Assembly: GCA_016780695.1 (NCBI GenBank)
Contig: JADHLK010000093.1
Coordinates: forward strand, 1-5,902
Length of the DNA stretch: 5,902 bases
Origin: Alphaproteobacteria bacterium
GTDB lineage: Bacteria; Pseudomonadota; Alphaproteobacteria; Puniceispirillales; Puniceispirillaceae
Reading direction: 5' to 3'
A program made the position numbers and the translations under genes. Shown here in pieces: positions 1 to 5,721 of this stretch. Position 1 is the stretch's first letter; each line of letters opens with the position of its first letter. Under the pieces are notes generated by a model, which worked only from the letters and a program-made list of their open reading frames with translations, had not been told where the DNA came from and made no database searches.

Positions 1-674
1 ACCGTTTTTTCTTTAGGGTCGTAATCCTGCCATTCTATCTGGCAAATTTCACCAAGGCGCATCGCGCTCGACATAGCAAAAAGCATGATATCATTCATAG
101 GGATTGTCGCGGTTCGCATGCTGTTGAAGCATCTTTGAAGTAGTTCCAACTCTTCAGGCGTTGGTCGTCTGTTTCTTTCTTGAGACCGTCCCACGTGACC
201 ATCCTTCAGAAACATATCCCGTGCCTGCTTTAGAGGCTCAGATGATAAATTTAGCTCCATCCATTTAGAACCGTGCTCTGAAATTGCGATAATGTAATTG
301 ATGTCCATCGCCAGAGTAGGCGGTTTTACAGCTGCGCGAAGTCTTGCTCTTGCAAAATTAACAATGTGATGCCGCTGAAGCTGCGCTGGCAAGTGTCCTA
401 GCTCCCTATCTAGTCGATTTATTACATTCTCTTTTGTCCTACCCAGTCCGCGCTTTGAATGGGCGCATCTCTCGCGATAAGACTCAATAATATCTGAGAA
501 GTTGTATTTTTTTGAGCTGTTAAGAATGCCAGCGCTGTTTCGTTCAATTTTGAGTTCTGTTTCTTTTGCCCAAGTTTCGGCATCTTGCTTAAGCGCAAAA
601 GTCTTGGTCTCTTGATGGTATCGTCTTCTCACCATCGCTTGATAACGAGAGCCGCGTTTTCTAATTGTAGCCAT
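1..674 (-). CDS. Tyrosine-recombinase integrase of a dusA-associated element (C-terminus beyond window)
   Basis: Translating the minus strand from the ATG at 674-672 gives 224 open codons that run off the left edge. The protein begins MATIRKRGSRYQAMVRRRYH, a typical Arm-type DNA-binding domain (about residues 1-45) that contacts arm sites. A helical core-binding region follows (about 55-145), and the catalytic domain begins near 168 (RRPTPEELELL). The motif AMSSAMRLGEICQIEW carries the first catalytic arginine (R206) of the R-K-H-R-Y set; the lysine, HxxR, second histidine and tyrosine nucleophile would lie beyond the window. No other ATG is available upstream, because an in-frame TAA lies 15 nt before the ATG. 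No strong Shine-Dalgarno is visible. The gene is AT-rich compared with everything right of 850 and is divergent from dusA. Integrases of this kind next to the 5' end of dusA are a recognised family of prophages and genomic islands. Family assignment is firm; the exact element type is unknown. Confidence 0.9.
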   Translation of the reverse strand, partial: MATIRKRGSRYQAMVRRRYHQETKTFALKQDAETWAKETELKIERNSAGILNSSKKYNFSDIIESYRERCAHSKRGLGRTKENVINRLDRELGHLPAQLQRHHIVNFARARLRAAVKPPTLAMDINYIIAISEHGSKWMELNLSSEPLKQARDMFLKDGHVGRSQERNRRPTPEELELLQRCFNSMRTATIPMNDIMLFAMSSAMRLGEICQIEWQDYDPKEKT

Positions 675-700
675 ATGATTAAAATTGCTTTAACAGAGGT

Positions 701-762
701 CTTAAATAGAGTTTAAGCTGACACATTTTTGTCACACCAAGAACATGAAAAAGTGTGACAAA
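701..762. promoter_or_regulatory. Nested inverted repeats between integrase and dusA (possible operator or recombinase arm sites)
   Basis: Three inverted repeats sit in the intergenic strip. CTTAAA (701-706) pairs with TTTAAG (712-717). TGACA (719-723) pairs with TGTCA (730-734). TTTGTCACAC (728-737) pairs perfectly with GTGTGACAAA (753-762). The last is a 10-bp pair with a 15-bp spacer, long for a simple terminator and lacking a T-run after the right arm. The cluster could bind a repressor controlling the integrase, an excisionase, or the integrase Arm domain. It would also lie in the 5' region that now drives dusA. The repeats are seen directly; their function is inferred. Confidence 0.45.
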
Positions 763-797
763 CAGTGCCAGAAGGTCAATGGTCTTTCTGTAAAAAA

Positions 798-1817
798 ATG
801 GAAAAAGTCAGTAAAAACAAAGCTAAACAGCCCGACAGCATAGACCGGCGCTTATCCGTTGCACCGATGATGGATTGGACAGATCGGCATTGCCGCTATT
901 TTCACCGGCTGTTGGCCCCGCAGGCCCTGCTGTTCACCGAGATGGTAACAGCCGAGGCGATTTTGCACGCCGGGCCGCATCGGTTTTGCCAGCATCATCC
1001 GGCTGAGACACCGCTGGCCCTGCAGCTGGGTGGCTCGGAGCCGGACCGGCTGGCGGCGGCGGTGCGCGCGGTTCAGCCCTTTGGCTTTGCCGAGATTAAT
1101 CTGAATGTCGGCTGCCCGTCGGACCGTGTGCAGTCTGGCCGGTTCGGGGCCTGTCTGATGGCGGAGCCCGGGCTGGTAGCGGACTGCGTGGCGGCCATGC
1201 AAGAGGCGGCGAGGGTGCCGGTTTCGGTCAAATGCCGGATTGGCATAGATGATATGGACCCGCAGGCCGGGCTGGATGTGTTTATTGACCAGCTGGCCGA
1301 ACGCGGCGTGCAAATTTTCTATATCCATGCGCGCAAGGCCTGGCTGAAAGGTCTCAGCCCCAAGGAAAACCGAGAGATTCCGCCGCTTGATTACGGGCGT
1401 GTCGCAGCCTTGCGGGCGCGGCGCCCGGATTTGGCGATTTACCTGAATGGCGGGCTGACCGAGAGGCAGCAGATTCACCAACATCTGGCCGGGTTTGACG
1501 GGGTGATGATCGGGCGGGCAGCCTATCGAACGCCCTGGTTGCTGGCTGAATTATCAGCTGATTTGCATGGCTGTGAGCTGCCCGGCCGACACCAGATCGC
1601 CCATCAGATGGCCGCTTATGCAGACAGGCAAATGGCCGAAGGGGTGCGGCTGCATGATATAACCCGCCATATGCTGGGCCTTTATAGTGGTTTGCGCGGG
1701 GCAAAAATCTGGCGGCGTGAGCTGGGCGAAGCTACCCGCGGGGCCGCAGCGGACCCGGCGCTGATAGGGCGGTTGGCGGACTGGCTGGCCGACCAGAATG
1801 AGGCGGCAGCCGCCTGA
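798..1817 (+). CDS. dusA: tRNA-dihydrouridine synthase A
   Basis: FMN-dependent enzyme that uses NADPH to reduce specific uridines to dihydrouridine in the tRNA D-loop, in the cytoplasm. Counting from the ATG at 798 (339 aa), the hallmark DusA block SVAPMMDWTDRHCRYF is at 20-35. TEMVT is near 47-51 and LQLGG near 75-79. NLNVGCPSDRV (102-112) carries the proton-donor cysteine C106. VSVKCRIG holds the flavin-contacting lysine K145. HARKAW begins at H177, followed by LSPKENREIPPLDY. NGG (217-219) and GR (239-240) close the phosphate site of the TIM barrel. The extended GLSPKENREIPPLDY block marks it as DusA rather than DusB or DusC. The start is uncertain: a GTG at 765 would add 11 residues, and neither start has a well-spaced Shine-Dalgarno. 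ATG 798 is preferred because its length is nearer the family norm. The first ~19 residues are AT-rich and lysine-rich, probably from the neighbouring element. It converges with metR, 2 bp away. Confidence 0.93.
   Translation: MEKVSKNKAKQPDSIDRRLSVAPMMDWTDRHCRYFHRLLAPQALLFTEMVTAEAILHAGPHRFCQHHPAETPLALQLGGSEPDRLAAAVRAVQPFGFAEINLNVGCPSDRVQSGRFGACLMAEPGLVADCVAAMQEAARVPVSVKCRIGIDDMDPQAGLDVFIDQLAERGVQIFYIHARKAWLKGLSPKENREIPPLDYGRVAALRARRPDLAIYLNGGLTERQQIHQHLAGFDGVMIGRAAYRTPWLLAELSADLHGCELPGRHQIAHQMAAYADRQMAEGVRLHDITRHMLGLYSGLRGAKIWRRELGEATRGAAADPALIGRLADWLADQNEAAAA
846..902. other. Putative element-host junction (att site) in the 5' end of dusA
   Basis: The sequence changes from AT-rich (integrase, intergenic strip, first dusA codons) to GC-rich at about 846-852. 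This is exactly where the conserved codons for SVAPMMDWTDRHCRYF begin. Elements of the dusA-associated integrase family recombine in this conserved 5' part of dusA and leave a complete hybrid reading frame next to the integrase gene, as seen here. The second att copy should lie at the far end of the element, outside the window, so the exact crossover cannot be defined. The composition break is seen directly, the target preference is established for the family, and the position is inferred. Confidence 0.55.
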
Positions 1818-1819
1818 GA

Positions 1820-2737
1820 TTAGACAGCGGCAGAATGGCCAGATTGCGGTTGGCGCGCCTGTTTGCCCAGCTCCAGAAAATGGCGAATATAGGGCTTGTC
1901 CGCATCGCTCTGGCGGACTGCGGCATAGAGCTGGCGGGTCAGGCCGGTCGGCCCCAGCGGCTTGGCCAGCAGCTGATCGCTGCGGCCTGCGGTCTCCAGC
2001 ACCCAGTCCGGCAAGACCGAGATGCCCTTGCCTGAGCCGACCAGCAGCAAAATTACATCAGTCAGCTCTATCTGGCGCACTGCCCGCGGCTCTTGCCCGG
2101 CTGGTGTCAGGAACTGGCTGAATATATCCAGCCTCTTGCGTTCCACCGGATAGGTGACCAGCGTTTCCTTGGCAAAATCTTCGGCTGTGATAAAGGGCCG
2201 CTCTGCCAGCCGGTGATTTCTGGCACAGATAAAGGTCGGGGCATAGTCGAACAGCCGCTCAAAAATCAATTCTGGCCGGTCTTCCGGGTCCGAGGAAATG
2301 ACAATATCAACCTCCTGCTCACCCAGCGCCTCCAGACCGCGAAAAGCCAGGCCCGGACGAATATCCACATCCACTTCTGGATAGGCATTGCGAAAAAGGG
2401 TCAGCAACGGAAAAAGCCATTCAAAACAGGCATGGCATTCAATCGCGATATGCAGCCGACCGGCCTGCCCGGCACGCAAATGGCTGAATTCTGATTTCAG
2501 CGCTTCAATCTCCGGCAGGATCCGGTTGGCCGCGCGCAACAGCCGCATCCCCTCAGCTGACAGCCGCATAGGCCGCGTATTCTTCAAAAACGGATCGACT
2601 CCCAGCTGCTCGCGGATGGCCCGAATCTGATGCGACAGGGCCGATTGTGAGAGATGCAGCTGGCGTGCCGCCTCGGCCAGACCGCCTGTCCCATGGATGG
2701 CTTCAATCATCCGCAAATGCCTGATTTCAATATTCAT
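1820..2737 (-). CDS. metR: LysR-type methionine regulator MetR
   Basis: Transcriptional regulator that in enterobacteria uses homocysteine as co-effector to control methionine and methyl-THF genes. The 305-aa protein starts MNIEIRHLRMIEAI. It has a LysR winged helix-turn-helix at about 1-62, with AEAARQLHLSQSALSHQIRA as the recognition region, a linker helix to about 88, and an effector domain from about 93. The segments LHIAIECHACFEWLFP (95-110), VTYPVERKRLDIF and RQLYAAVR match E. coli MetR closely and separate it from generic LysR proteins. The ATG at 2737 is chosen because AAGGAG lies 7 nt upstream and the resulting N-terminus aligns with E. coli MetR. An ATG one codon upstream (2740) and another at 2764 are possible but worse placed. 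It is divergent from metF across a strip containing a MetR box, so direct control of metF and self-repression are likely. Confidence 0.92.
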   Translation of the reverse strand: MNIEIRHLRMIEAIHGTGGLAEAARQLHLSQSALSHQIRAIREQLGVDPFLKNTRPMRLSAEGMRLLRAANRILPEIEALKSEFSHLRAGQAGRLHIAIECHACFEWLFPLLTLFRNAYPEVDVDIRPGLAFRGLEALGEQEVDIVISSDPEDRPELIFERLFDYAPTFICARNHRLAERPFITAEDFAKETLVTYPVERKRLDIFSQFLTPAGQEPRAVRQIELTDVILLLVGSGKGISVLPDWVLETAGRSDQLLAKPLGPTGLTRQLYAAVRQSDADKPYIRHFLELGKQARQPQSGHSAAV

Positions 2738-2744
2738 CATTCTG

Positions 2745-2750
2745 CTCCTT
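2745..2750 (-). promoter_or_regulatory. Ribosome binding site deciding the metR start
   Basis: The minus strand reads AAGGAG here, 7 nt before the ATG at 2737 and 4 nt before the ATG at 2740. The spacing favours 2737. An upstream ATG at 2764 has no comparable site. Confidence 0.7.
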
Positions 2751-2780
2751 ATCACAAATCTCATATAGTTTATTATTATT

Positions 2781-2795
2781 TTGAATTTGATTCAA
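2781..2795. promoter_or_regulatory. MetR operator between metR and metF
   Basis: The sequence TTGAATTTGATTCAA is a near-perfect palindrome (arms TTGAAT and ATTCAA, 3-bp centre). It contains TGAA-N5-TTCA, the consensus known for enterobacterial MetR. It lies 43 bp upstream of the metR start and 62 bp upstream of the metF start. On the minus strand, its right half doubles as a possible -35 element (TTGAAT, 2795-2790) with TAAACT 17 bp downstream (2772-2767) as -10. MetR binding here would then occlude its own promoter, as in E. coli autorepression. The palindrome is seen; binding and the promoter are inferred. Confidence 0.75.
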
Positions 2796-2857
2796 TTAAA
2801 TCTGTGGCGCATGGTGTGGATTGCTTCTTCCCGCTTTTGTCTAGAGAGGAAACCGGC

Positions 2858-3808
2858 ATGAATGACCCGCAAAATAAAGGGGCCGGCATTTATAAGGCAG
2901 GCCTTTATGAAGAGCGCGAGGTGACCGGGCCGCTGCCCCGCCTGTCGCTGGAAATTTTTCCGCCGAAATCGCTGGCGGCGAGTTTTCAGCTGATGGATAC
3001 GCTGGACAGGCTAGCCCGGTTTGGCCCGCATTTTGTTTCGGTGACGCAAACCGCTGCCCAGCCGCAGGAGGCGGGCAAGCTGGCGCGCTTAACCCAGGAG
3101 GCAGCTCTGGCTGTTCGCCAGCGAACCGGTCTTGATATGGCTGTCCATCTCACCTGTGCCAGCTCTGGCAAGGGCGCGATTTTGGAACAGGTAAGAGATT
3201 GCCAGGCTGCAGGTATCAACCGCTTTGTGGCGTTGCGCGGGGACCCGCCGGACGGGTCGCAGGGCTTTGCGCCGCTGGCGGGCGGCTTTGCTGATTGCGT
3301 TCAGCTGATTGCGGCGTTGGCTGAGGCCGGGGCGACTGATATTTTTGTTGCAGCCTATCCAGAGCCGCACCCGGCCTCGCGCGGGCCGGAGGCAGATATT
3401 GACTGGCTGAAACGCAAACAGGATGCCGGGGCAACTGCTGCTATCACCCAGTTTTTCTTTGATCCGGAGGTGTTTTTGCGGCTGCGTGATCGGGCCATCA
3501 AGGCCGCTATTACGATACCGATTATTCCGGGTATCCTGCCGATAGAGAATTTCGCCGCAACCTGTCGGTTTGCCCGGAAATGCGGTACCGCTGTTCCGGC
3601 CAGCCTGGCCCGGGAATTTGCCCATGCTGAACGCCATCAGCTGGCTGCTGTGCACGCGGTCGTGGTGGCCGTTGATATTTGTGCCCGCCTGATTGCAGAA
3701 GGGGTTGCCGACTTGCATTTCTACACGCTGAACAAAGCGGCATTGACGCGCGATGTTTGCCTTGCACTTGGGTATGAACCTGCTAAGACTGAGGCTGAAG
3801 CTGCCTGA
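2858..3808 (+). CDS. metF: 5,10-methylenetetrahydrofolate reductase
   Basis: FAD enzyme of the cytoplasm that reduces 5,10-methylene-THF to 5-methyl-THF, the methyl donor for methionine synthase. The 316-aa TIM-barrel protein has LEIFPPKS with catalytic E32. It also has VHLTC (96-100), ALRGDPP with flavin-tuning D129, VAAYPEPHP (164-172), LKRKQDAGA, TQFFFD with substrate-binding Q198, IPGILPI (223-229) and LHFYTLNK (286-293), all in family order. The reading frame stays open as far upstream as 2654, but the ATG at 2858 is chosen. It has AGAGAGGA about 7 nt before it and the usual MetF length, and upstream codons would run through the MetR box. One oddity: after FVSVT the family's usual YGAGGSTRERT-type loop is replaced by QTAAQPQEAGK. 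It is divergent from metR and likely MetR-controlled; yciB follows after 29 bp. Confidence 0.93.
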   Translation: MNDPQNKGAGIYKAGLYEEREVTGPLPRLSLEIFPPKSLAASFQLMDTLDRLARFGPHFVSVTQTAAQPQEAGKLARLTQEAALAVRQRTGLDMAVHLTCASSGKGAILEQVRDCQAAGINRFVALRGDPPDGSQGFAPLAGGFADCVQLIAALAEAGATDIFVAAYPEPHPASRGPEADIDWLKRKQDAGATAAITQFFFDPEVFLRLRDRAIKAAITIPIIPGILPIENFAATCRFARKCGTAVPASLAREFAHAERHQLAAVHAVVVAVDICARLIAEGVADLHFYTLNKAALTRDVCLALGYEPAKTEAEAA

Positions 3809-3837
3809 GGCAAGCTGGGCAGGACAGGAAAAACAGG

Positions 3838-4455
3838 ATGCAGGAAAAGAGCATGGGCCAGACAGCGGGCAAATGGCGTGCGGTGATCGAATATGGGCCG
3901 CTGCTGTTGTTTTTTCTGGTCAATTTTGGGGCGGGTCGGCTGGGGCTGGACAAGGTTCTCTGGGCAACCTCGGCGCTGATTGTGGCAACCGTGATAGCGC
4001 TGGCCGCCAGCTGGCAGCTGGAAAGGCGCATCCCAAAGATCACCCTGTTTGGCGGGATAGCGGTCGCGCTGTTTGGCGGGCTAACCATTGCCTTTGATGA
4101 TCCGATTTTTATTAAGGTCAAGCCGACCATTATATCCGCTTTGATAGCCGCCATTCTGGTGGCTGGCCAGCTGCTGGGCCGCAATCCGTTAAAGGCGATG
4201 CTGGATGGCCAGATGCAGCTGACCGATCAGGGCTGGCGTCTGTTTGGCTGGCTCTGGGCGGTGATGTTCACCGTGCAGGCTCTGGCCAATGAGGTGGCCC
4301 GCCGGTTGTTGAGCTTTGATGGCTGGGTGAGTTTCAAGGTTTTCGGGCTGCTCGGCATTTCCTTGCTGTTTGCGGTTCTGTCAGTGCCGGTAATTCACCG
4401 GCACGCGCTGGATAAGGGACAAAATGGCGAGGCCGGTGGTGACCGGCCGACCTGA
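3838..4455 (+). CDS. yciB: Inner membrane septation protein YciB/IspZ
   Basis: Multi-pass inner-membrane protein of the YciB/IspZ (intracellular septation protein A) family, linked in other bacteria to cell envelope synthesis and division; its biochemical activity is unclear. The 205-aa protein has about six hydrophobic segments, near residues 17-34, 39-59, 67-86, 95-113, 133-153 and 165-187. Family landmarks include ALIVATVIAL (47-56), FGGLTIAFDDPIFIKVK (79-95), LGRNPLKAML (113-122) and WVSFKVFGL (163-171), all aligning with E. coli YciB. The ATG at 3838 has AGGAA 7 nt upstream; an in-frame ATG at 3853 is preceded by an equally good AGGA, so the protein may be five residues shorter. It starts 29 bp after metF and is probably co-transcribed. 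Why it sits in a methionine locus is not evident. It ends inside an 11-bp tandem repeat. Confidence 0.9.
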   Translation: MQEKSMGQTAGKWRAVIEYGPLLLFFLVNFGAGRLGLDKVLWATSALIVATVIALAASWQLERRIPKITLFGGIAVALFGGLTIAFDDPIFIKVKPTIISALIAAILVAGQLLGRNPLKAMLDGQMQLTDQGWRLFGWLWAVMFTVQALANEVARRLLSFDGWVSFKVFGLLGISLLFAVLSVPVIHRHALDKGQNGEAGGDRPT

Positions 4456-4482
4456 AACTGGCCTGAAACTGGCCTGATCTGG
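4451..4482 (+). repeat. Short tandem repeat, three units, across the yciB stop codon
   Basis: Two exact copies of CCTGAAACTGG (4451-4461, 4462-4472) are followed by a shortened copy CCTGATCTGG (4473-4482). The yciB stop TGA (4453-4455) lies in the first unit. The unit length is not a multiple of three, so copy number would not change the end of YciB. Slippage-type origin is likely; no function is apparent. Confidence 0.8.
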
Positions 4483-4586
4483 CAGAAGGGGTCGCCCTGA
4501 TGCAAAAATCAGTCGTCATGCGGGGATGCGCAACGGTCAGAATCATCCAAGGATAAAGCAATTCCAACCCTTGAAGGAGATCAAAA

Positions 4587-5288
4587 ATGGCTGATGAAGA
4601 AGATATCATCCTGGCTGAGCTCGATGATGATGAGCTGGTGCAGCAGATGCATGATGATCTCTATGACGGGATGCAAGAAGAGATCGTTGAAGGGGTGAAT
4701 ATCCTGTTGTCACGCGGCTGGGCCCCCTATGATGTGCTGACCAAGGCGCTGGTTGAGGGGATGACCATTGTCGGCATTGATTTCCGCGATGGGATCCTGT
4801 TTGTGCCAGAAGTTCTGATGGCGGCCAATGCGATGAAAGCCGGTATGGGGGTGTTGCGCCCGCTGCTGGCTGAAACCGGCGCGCCGCGAGTGGGCAAGGT
4901 GGTGATCGGCACGGTCAAGGGCGATATTCACGATATTGGTAAAAATCTGGTCTCCATGATGCTGGAAGGAGCCGGTTTTGAAGTGATTGATCTGGGCATC
5001 AATAACCCGGTGGAAAATTATCTGGCCGCTCTGGAAGAACATCAGCCTGATATTCTGGGTATGTCCGCGCTGCTGACCACAACCATGCCCTATATGAAAG
5101 TGGTTATTGATGCGATGGTCGAAAAAGGCATCCGGGAGGAGTATGCGGTGCTGGTCGGCGGGGCGCCGTTGAATGAGGCTTTTGCCAATTCGGTCGGGGC
5201 GGATTCCTATTGCCGGGATGCTGCTGTTGCCGTGGAAACTGCCAAGGAAATCATGGCTATAAGAATGGCAGGCCAAAAGGCTGGGTAG
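4587..5288 (+). CDS. Corrinoid (B12-binding) methyl-carrier protein, likely module of a split methionine synthase
   Basis: The 233-aa protein has the two-domain layout of methyltransferase corrinoid proteins: a helical cap at about 1-95 and a Rossmann-like B12-binding domain at about 102-228. TVKGDIHDIGKN (109-120) carries the D-x-H-x-x-G signature, with H115 as the lower axial cobalt ligand. GMSALLTTTMPYM (158-170) and VGGAPL (190-195) are the matching S-x-L and GG motifs that hold the nucleotide tail. It lacks the homocysteine, folate and reactivation domains of full MetH, so it must work with separate methyltransferases. Close relatives occur in Rhodobacterales, which use a multi-protein cobalamin-dependent methionine synthase. 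The neighbouring metF and metR make methyl-THF-to-homocysteine transfer the likeliest role. Transfer from methylamines or another donor is the main alternative, since MtbC/MtaC-type carriers share this fold. AAGGAG sits 7 nt before the ATG. A 131-bp gap separates it from yciB. Confidence 0.88.
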   Translation: MADEEDIILAELDDDELVQQMHDDLYDGMQEEIVEGVNILLSRGWAPYDVLTKALVEGMTIVGIDFRDGILFVPEVLMAANAMKAGMGVLRPLLAETGAPRVGKVVIGTVKGDIHDIGKNLVSMMLEGAGFEVIDLGINNPVENYLAALEEHQPDILGMSALLTTTMPYMKVVIDAMVEKGIREEYAVLVGGAPLNEAFANSVGADSYCRDAAVAVETAKEIMAIRMAGQKAG

Positions 5289-5335
5289 GCCGCCCGTTCG
5301 CGGGTCAGCTAGACAGGAAAGCATCCGATTATCTG

Positions 5336-5659
5336 ATGGCGCAAATCCGACTTCTCTATTGGCGGGATATTCCGGCCCAAATCGTGGCAGAGACGGGCCG
5401 CGGGCGGGATCGCAAACAGGCTAAAATTGAATTGCCGCGCCGTTTTGCGCTGGCCATTGATGAGGCAGCGATGCGCGGGGATGCCGCCTCTACAGATGAT
5501 TATCTGGCCGATTGGCGGCGCGGTGAGGCGCAGCCCTGTTCAGAGGATTTACCAGCTGAGGCCGCCCGGCTGGCCGCTGAAACTGAGGCGGCTTGGCCTG
5601 CTGAACGGGTGGCAGAGCTGGTCGCCAATGGCGGGTTCGAGCCGCAGCGTCCGGCGTGA
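5336..5659 (+). CDS. Small PF13769-like 'virulence factor' family protein
   Basis: A 107-aa soluble protein with no signal peptide or membrane segment. It begins MAQIRLLYWRDIPAQIVAETG, followed by a basic stretch RGRDRKQAK (22-30). Next come LPRRFALAIDEAAMR (33-47), TDDYLADWRRGE (53-64), an alanine/glutamate-rich helix (about 74-96) and ending LVANGGFEPQRPA. The YWRDIPAQ opening and YLADWRR core recall the short alphaproteobacterial proteins named 'virulence factor' (PF13769) after a domain in staphylococcal CvfC. That name says nothing about function here. The ATG at 5336 is the start that places this conserved opening at the N-terminus; the reading frame is open to 5210 but that part lies inside the corrinoid gene. 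Its nearest Shine-Dalgarno-like AGGAAA is about 15 nt away, so translation may be weak or coupled. It follows the corrinoid gene by 47 bp and is likely in the same transcript, suggesting an accessory role in corrinoid-dependent methyl transfer. Confidence 0.75.
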   Translation: MAQIRLLYWRDIPAQIVAETGRGRDRKQAKIELPRRFALAIDEAAMRGDAASTDDYLADWRRGEAQPCSEDLPAEAARLAAETEAAWPAERVAELVANGGFEPQRPA

Positions 5660-5678
5660 CCCGGTTTCGGCAGGCATC

Positions 5679-5695
5679 CGGCAGGTAACCTGCTG
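5679..5695 (+). other. Hairpin just after the small PF13769-like gene
   Basis: GCAGG (5681-5685) pairs with CCTGC (5689-5693) around a TAA loop. The stem extends by a G-T and a C-G pair to 5679/5695, giving seven pairs. No T-run follows, so it is not a standard intrinsic terminator. It could be a 3'-end stabilising stem or a processing site. Confidence 0.4.
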
Positions 5696-5721
5696 CTGGT
5701 CTGGCTGGCCTGCTTATGTCG

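Noticed and set aside
852..1484. Long open frame on the minus strand opposite dusA
   Set aside because: The plus-strand frame encodes a clear full-length DusA; the antisense translation has no recognisable domain and is a by-product of GC-rich codon use.
1802..1814. Intrinsic terminator at the dusA end (GGCGG/CCGCC stem, 3-nt loop)
   Set aside because: The stem is only five pairs, lies within the last codons and has no T-run on either strand, so it is not convincing.
3089..3718. Long open frame on the minus strand opposite metF
   Set aside because: It is the shadow of a well-supported metF and shows no protein-family features.
4710..5324. Long open frame on the minus strand opposite the corrinoid gene
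   Set aside because: The plus strand has the D-x-H-x-x-G corrinoid motif and a strong ribosome site; the antisense product is histidine-rich low-information sequence.
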